DNA of 64,000 nucleotides from positions 1-64,000 of the forward strand of contig NZ_JAPPTI010000013.1 in assembly GCF_027587025.1 (NCBI RefSeq). The letters run 5' to 3'. Shown piece by piece: positions 63,006-64,000 of the stretch. The notes under the pieces were generated by a model. It was not told where the DNA came from, made no database searches, and worked only from the letters and a program-made list of their open reading frames with translations. This stretch comes from Vibrio sp. LaRot3. GTDB taxonomy: Bacteria; Pseudomonadota; Gammaproteobacteria; Enterobacterales; Vibrionaceae. Every line of letters begins with the position of its first letter. Position 1 is the stretch's first letter. The position numbers and the translations under genes were made by a program.

Positions 63006-63032
63006 TCACACGTTTCCTGTTTAAGTGTTAAA

Positions 63033-63078
63033 GGCTACGAGTGAATGTATGGTCTGGCTACATATCTCGTAGCCAGAC
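63033..63078 (-). promoter_or_regulatory. Mutually exclusive hairpins in EamA leader
   Basis: GTCTGGCTAC / GTAGCCAGAC forms a perfect 10-bp hairpin (63052-63061 with 63069-63078). A second pairing uses GGCTACGAG (minus, 63066-63074) with CTCGTAGCC (63033-63041), overlapping the first, and is followed by TTT. Only one can form at a time, as in attenuators. Confidence 0.5.
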
Positions 63079-63088
63079 ATAGGTTTAC

Positions 63089-63154
63089 CTACCGGCTAAG
63101 AGGCATAAGCAGTAGGAGCCATAGAGCGATTGGGCGGTAAGTAAACATAAGCAT
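63089..63154 (-). CDS. 21-codon leader peptide upstream of EamA operon
   Basis: A minus-strand frame starts at the ATG at 63154 with AAGG before it and ends with TAG at 63089-63091. It begins MLMFTYRPIAL and continues with a Leu-rich WLLLLMPLSR. Its ribosome site and length, and the hairpins just downstream, are typical of a regulatory leader peptide. Confidence 0.5.
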   Translation of the reverse strand: MLMFTYRPIALWLLLLMPLSR

Positions 63155-63210
63155 TGTTCCTTAGGGTGAACATTCAGGTTAACAATTGCGCAAATTATAT
63201 GCAACCCATG

Positions 63211-64000
63211 TTATCGAGCAGGGTTATGTTCCATTTTCTGCTCAACTTGCTTAAATGCACGCTGGTACATCAGCCACGCACTCAAGCCTGCAAAAATGTT
63301 GCCTGCTAACGCCCCCCAAAATAGCCCTTGTATTCCGCCCAACCATGAGCCGACCCATAAACACGGTAAAAAGAACATAAATAAGCGCAAAGCCGAGATG
63401 GTGAGTGCGGTATAAGATTTACCCAAAGCGTTGTTAATGGAGACCATCAGCATACAAATGCCAAGCGGCCCCAAGCTCAACGGAACAATCATTAGATGCC
63501 AAGTTAGGATCTGTTTTACCTGATCTTCGCTGGTCATTACCGTGGCGAGAAGATCGCTGGTGAGCCAAGTTAGTGCCGCAATCAAAAGTTGCGAGCCAAG
63601 AACAAATTTGCACGCAATAGAAACCAAGCGTCGGATGTCATCCAGTTTTTGTGCACCTAGCATACGCCCAACCATTGGTGGCATCGACATGGTGAGCGCA
63701 AGTACTGACACGATAGCGAAGAATTCATACCGCGAGCCGAGCGCCCACGCCGCAACCGCTGCCGTACCATAGCTTGCCAATAGCTTAGTTGCGAGCATGG
63801 ATGAGAGTGGTGGTAGCAATTGGCTAATCATTGCTGGGCCCATAATGTTGCCAATCGAGCGCAAACTTTTTGCTACGTTGAGATCGCTCCAGTCAAAGCT
63901 CATCCAGTGCTTTGCGGTTACCTTTGGTGCGACAACCAAAATACCAATGCCAAACGCCAAGATGGTAGCAATCGCTGCGCCATTAATTCCCATATCTAAG
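63211..64000 (-). CDS. MATE-family efflux pump, C-terminal part
   Basis: A partial MATE protein whose reading frame runs off the end of the window: the codons before the apparent ATG at 63993 continue in frame, and MGINGAAIATILAFG is an internal MATE motif. About 263 residues with six or seven helices are seen, against about 450 in a full protein. MATE pumps export drugs or cationic compounds with sodium or protons. Confidence 0.82.
   Translation of the reverse strand, partial: LDMGINGAAIATILAFGIGILVVAPKVTAKHWMSFDWSDLNVAKSLRSIGNIMGPAMISQLLPPLSSMLATKLLASYGTAAVAAWALGSRYEFFAIVSVLALTMSMPPMVGRMLGAQKLDDIRRLVSIACKFVLGSQLLIAALTWLTSDLLATVMTSEDQVKQILTWHLMIVPLSLGPLGICMLMVSINNALGKSYTALTISALRLFMFFLPCLWVGSWLGGIQGLFWGALAGNIFAGLSAWLMYQRAFKQVEQKMEHNPAR

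Noticed and set aside
1-64000. CRISPR arrays, tRNA or rRNA genes, prophage or complete insertion sequences
   Set aside because: No regularly spaced repeats, no cloverleaf with a TTCRANNY loop, no rRNA segments and no transposase or phage structural genes were seen. Manual reading could miss a single divergent tRNA.

Overview
The window looks like a chromosomal segment of a Vibrio species (Vibrionaceae). I infer this from the maltoporin/MalM pair with a GlgX-type enzyme, the several GGDEF/EAL proteins, the GltS, BCCT and Bcr/CflA transporters, the Lpp-type lipoprotein, and the moderate GC with AT-rich intergenic DNA. The density of accessory transport and regulatory genes would suit a Vibrio second chromosome, but nothing here proves the replicon. 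I saw no rRNA, tRNA, CRISPR array, phage or complete insertion sequence.

Layout. 0.1-12.6 kb: an M3 peptidase, a HAD phosphatase, a sugar acetyltransferase, a GlxA/FtrA-type regulator facing an MFS transporter, a TSUP permease, YccF, two diguanylate cyclases and an unusual tandem-helix/PD-(D/E)XK-like protein. 12.7-17.5 kb: a maltodextrin block in which a GlgX-type debranching enzyme is divergent from lamB-malM, with MalT-like boxes between them. 17.5-34.7 kb: housekeeping and small genes, including a PAP2 phosphatase, an ABC exporter, a CtlX-like hydrolase, GNAT, a P-loop kinase, lipocalin, SDR, fasciclin, a chemoreceptor, a class 1A PyrD, a lipoate-ligase-like protein, a second signal peptidase I and MazG. 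34.9-41.2 kb: a six-gene import operon (binding protein, phosphodiesterase-type hydrolase, two permeases, ATPase, HAD phosphatase) with a divergent GntR/UTRA regulator; I read it as an organophosphorus scavenging island.

41.2-44.0 kb: a BCCT transporter surrounded by three paralogous exported mini-proteins of 69-72 residues. This is the least explained gene group here. 44.2-48.3 kb: a LysR regulator, gltS, and about 800 bases upstream of gltS without a normal gene. Those bases hold a probable structured RNA and a short TTG-start reading frame that runs into a hairpin. 48.3-54.9 kb: a lipoprotein/ATPase/permease efflux operon, an Lpp-type lipoprotein, a DEAD-box helicase, and divergent nadE and nadD-like genes. 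A 265-base MITE-like element begins 2 bases after the nadD-like stop codon. 55.3-64 kb: an exported protein, a GAF-GGDEF-EAL protein, a LysR regulator divergent from a Bcr/CflA pump, a two-domain glutaredoxin, two tandem EamA transporters and the C-terminal part of a MATE pump. A 21-codon leader peptide with two mutually exclusive hairpins precedes the EamA pair.

The best candidates for undescribed biology are the mini-protein family, the organophosphorus island, the EamA leader, the gltS-upstream RNA and the MITE. All functional calls rest on reading the sequence and on remembered family motifs; no searches were run.
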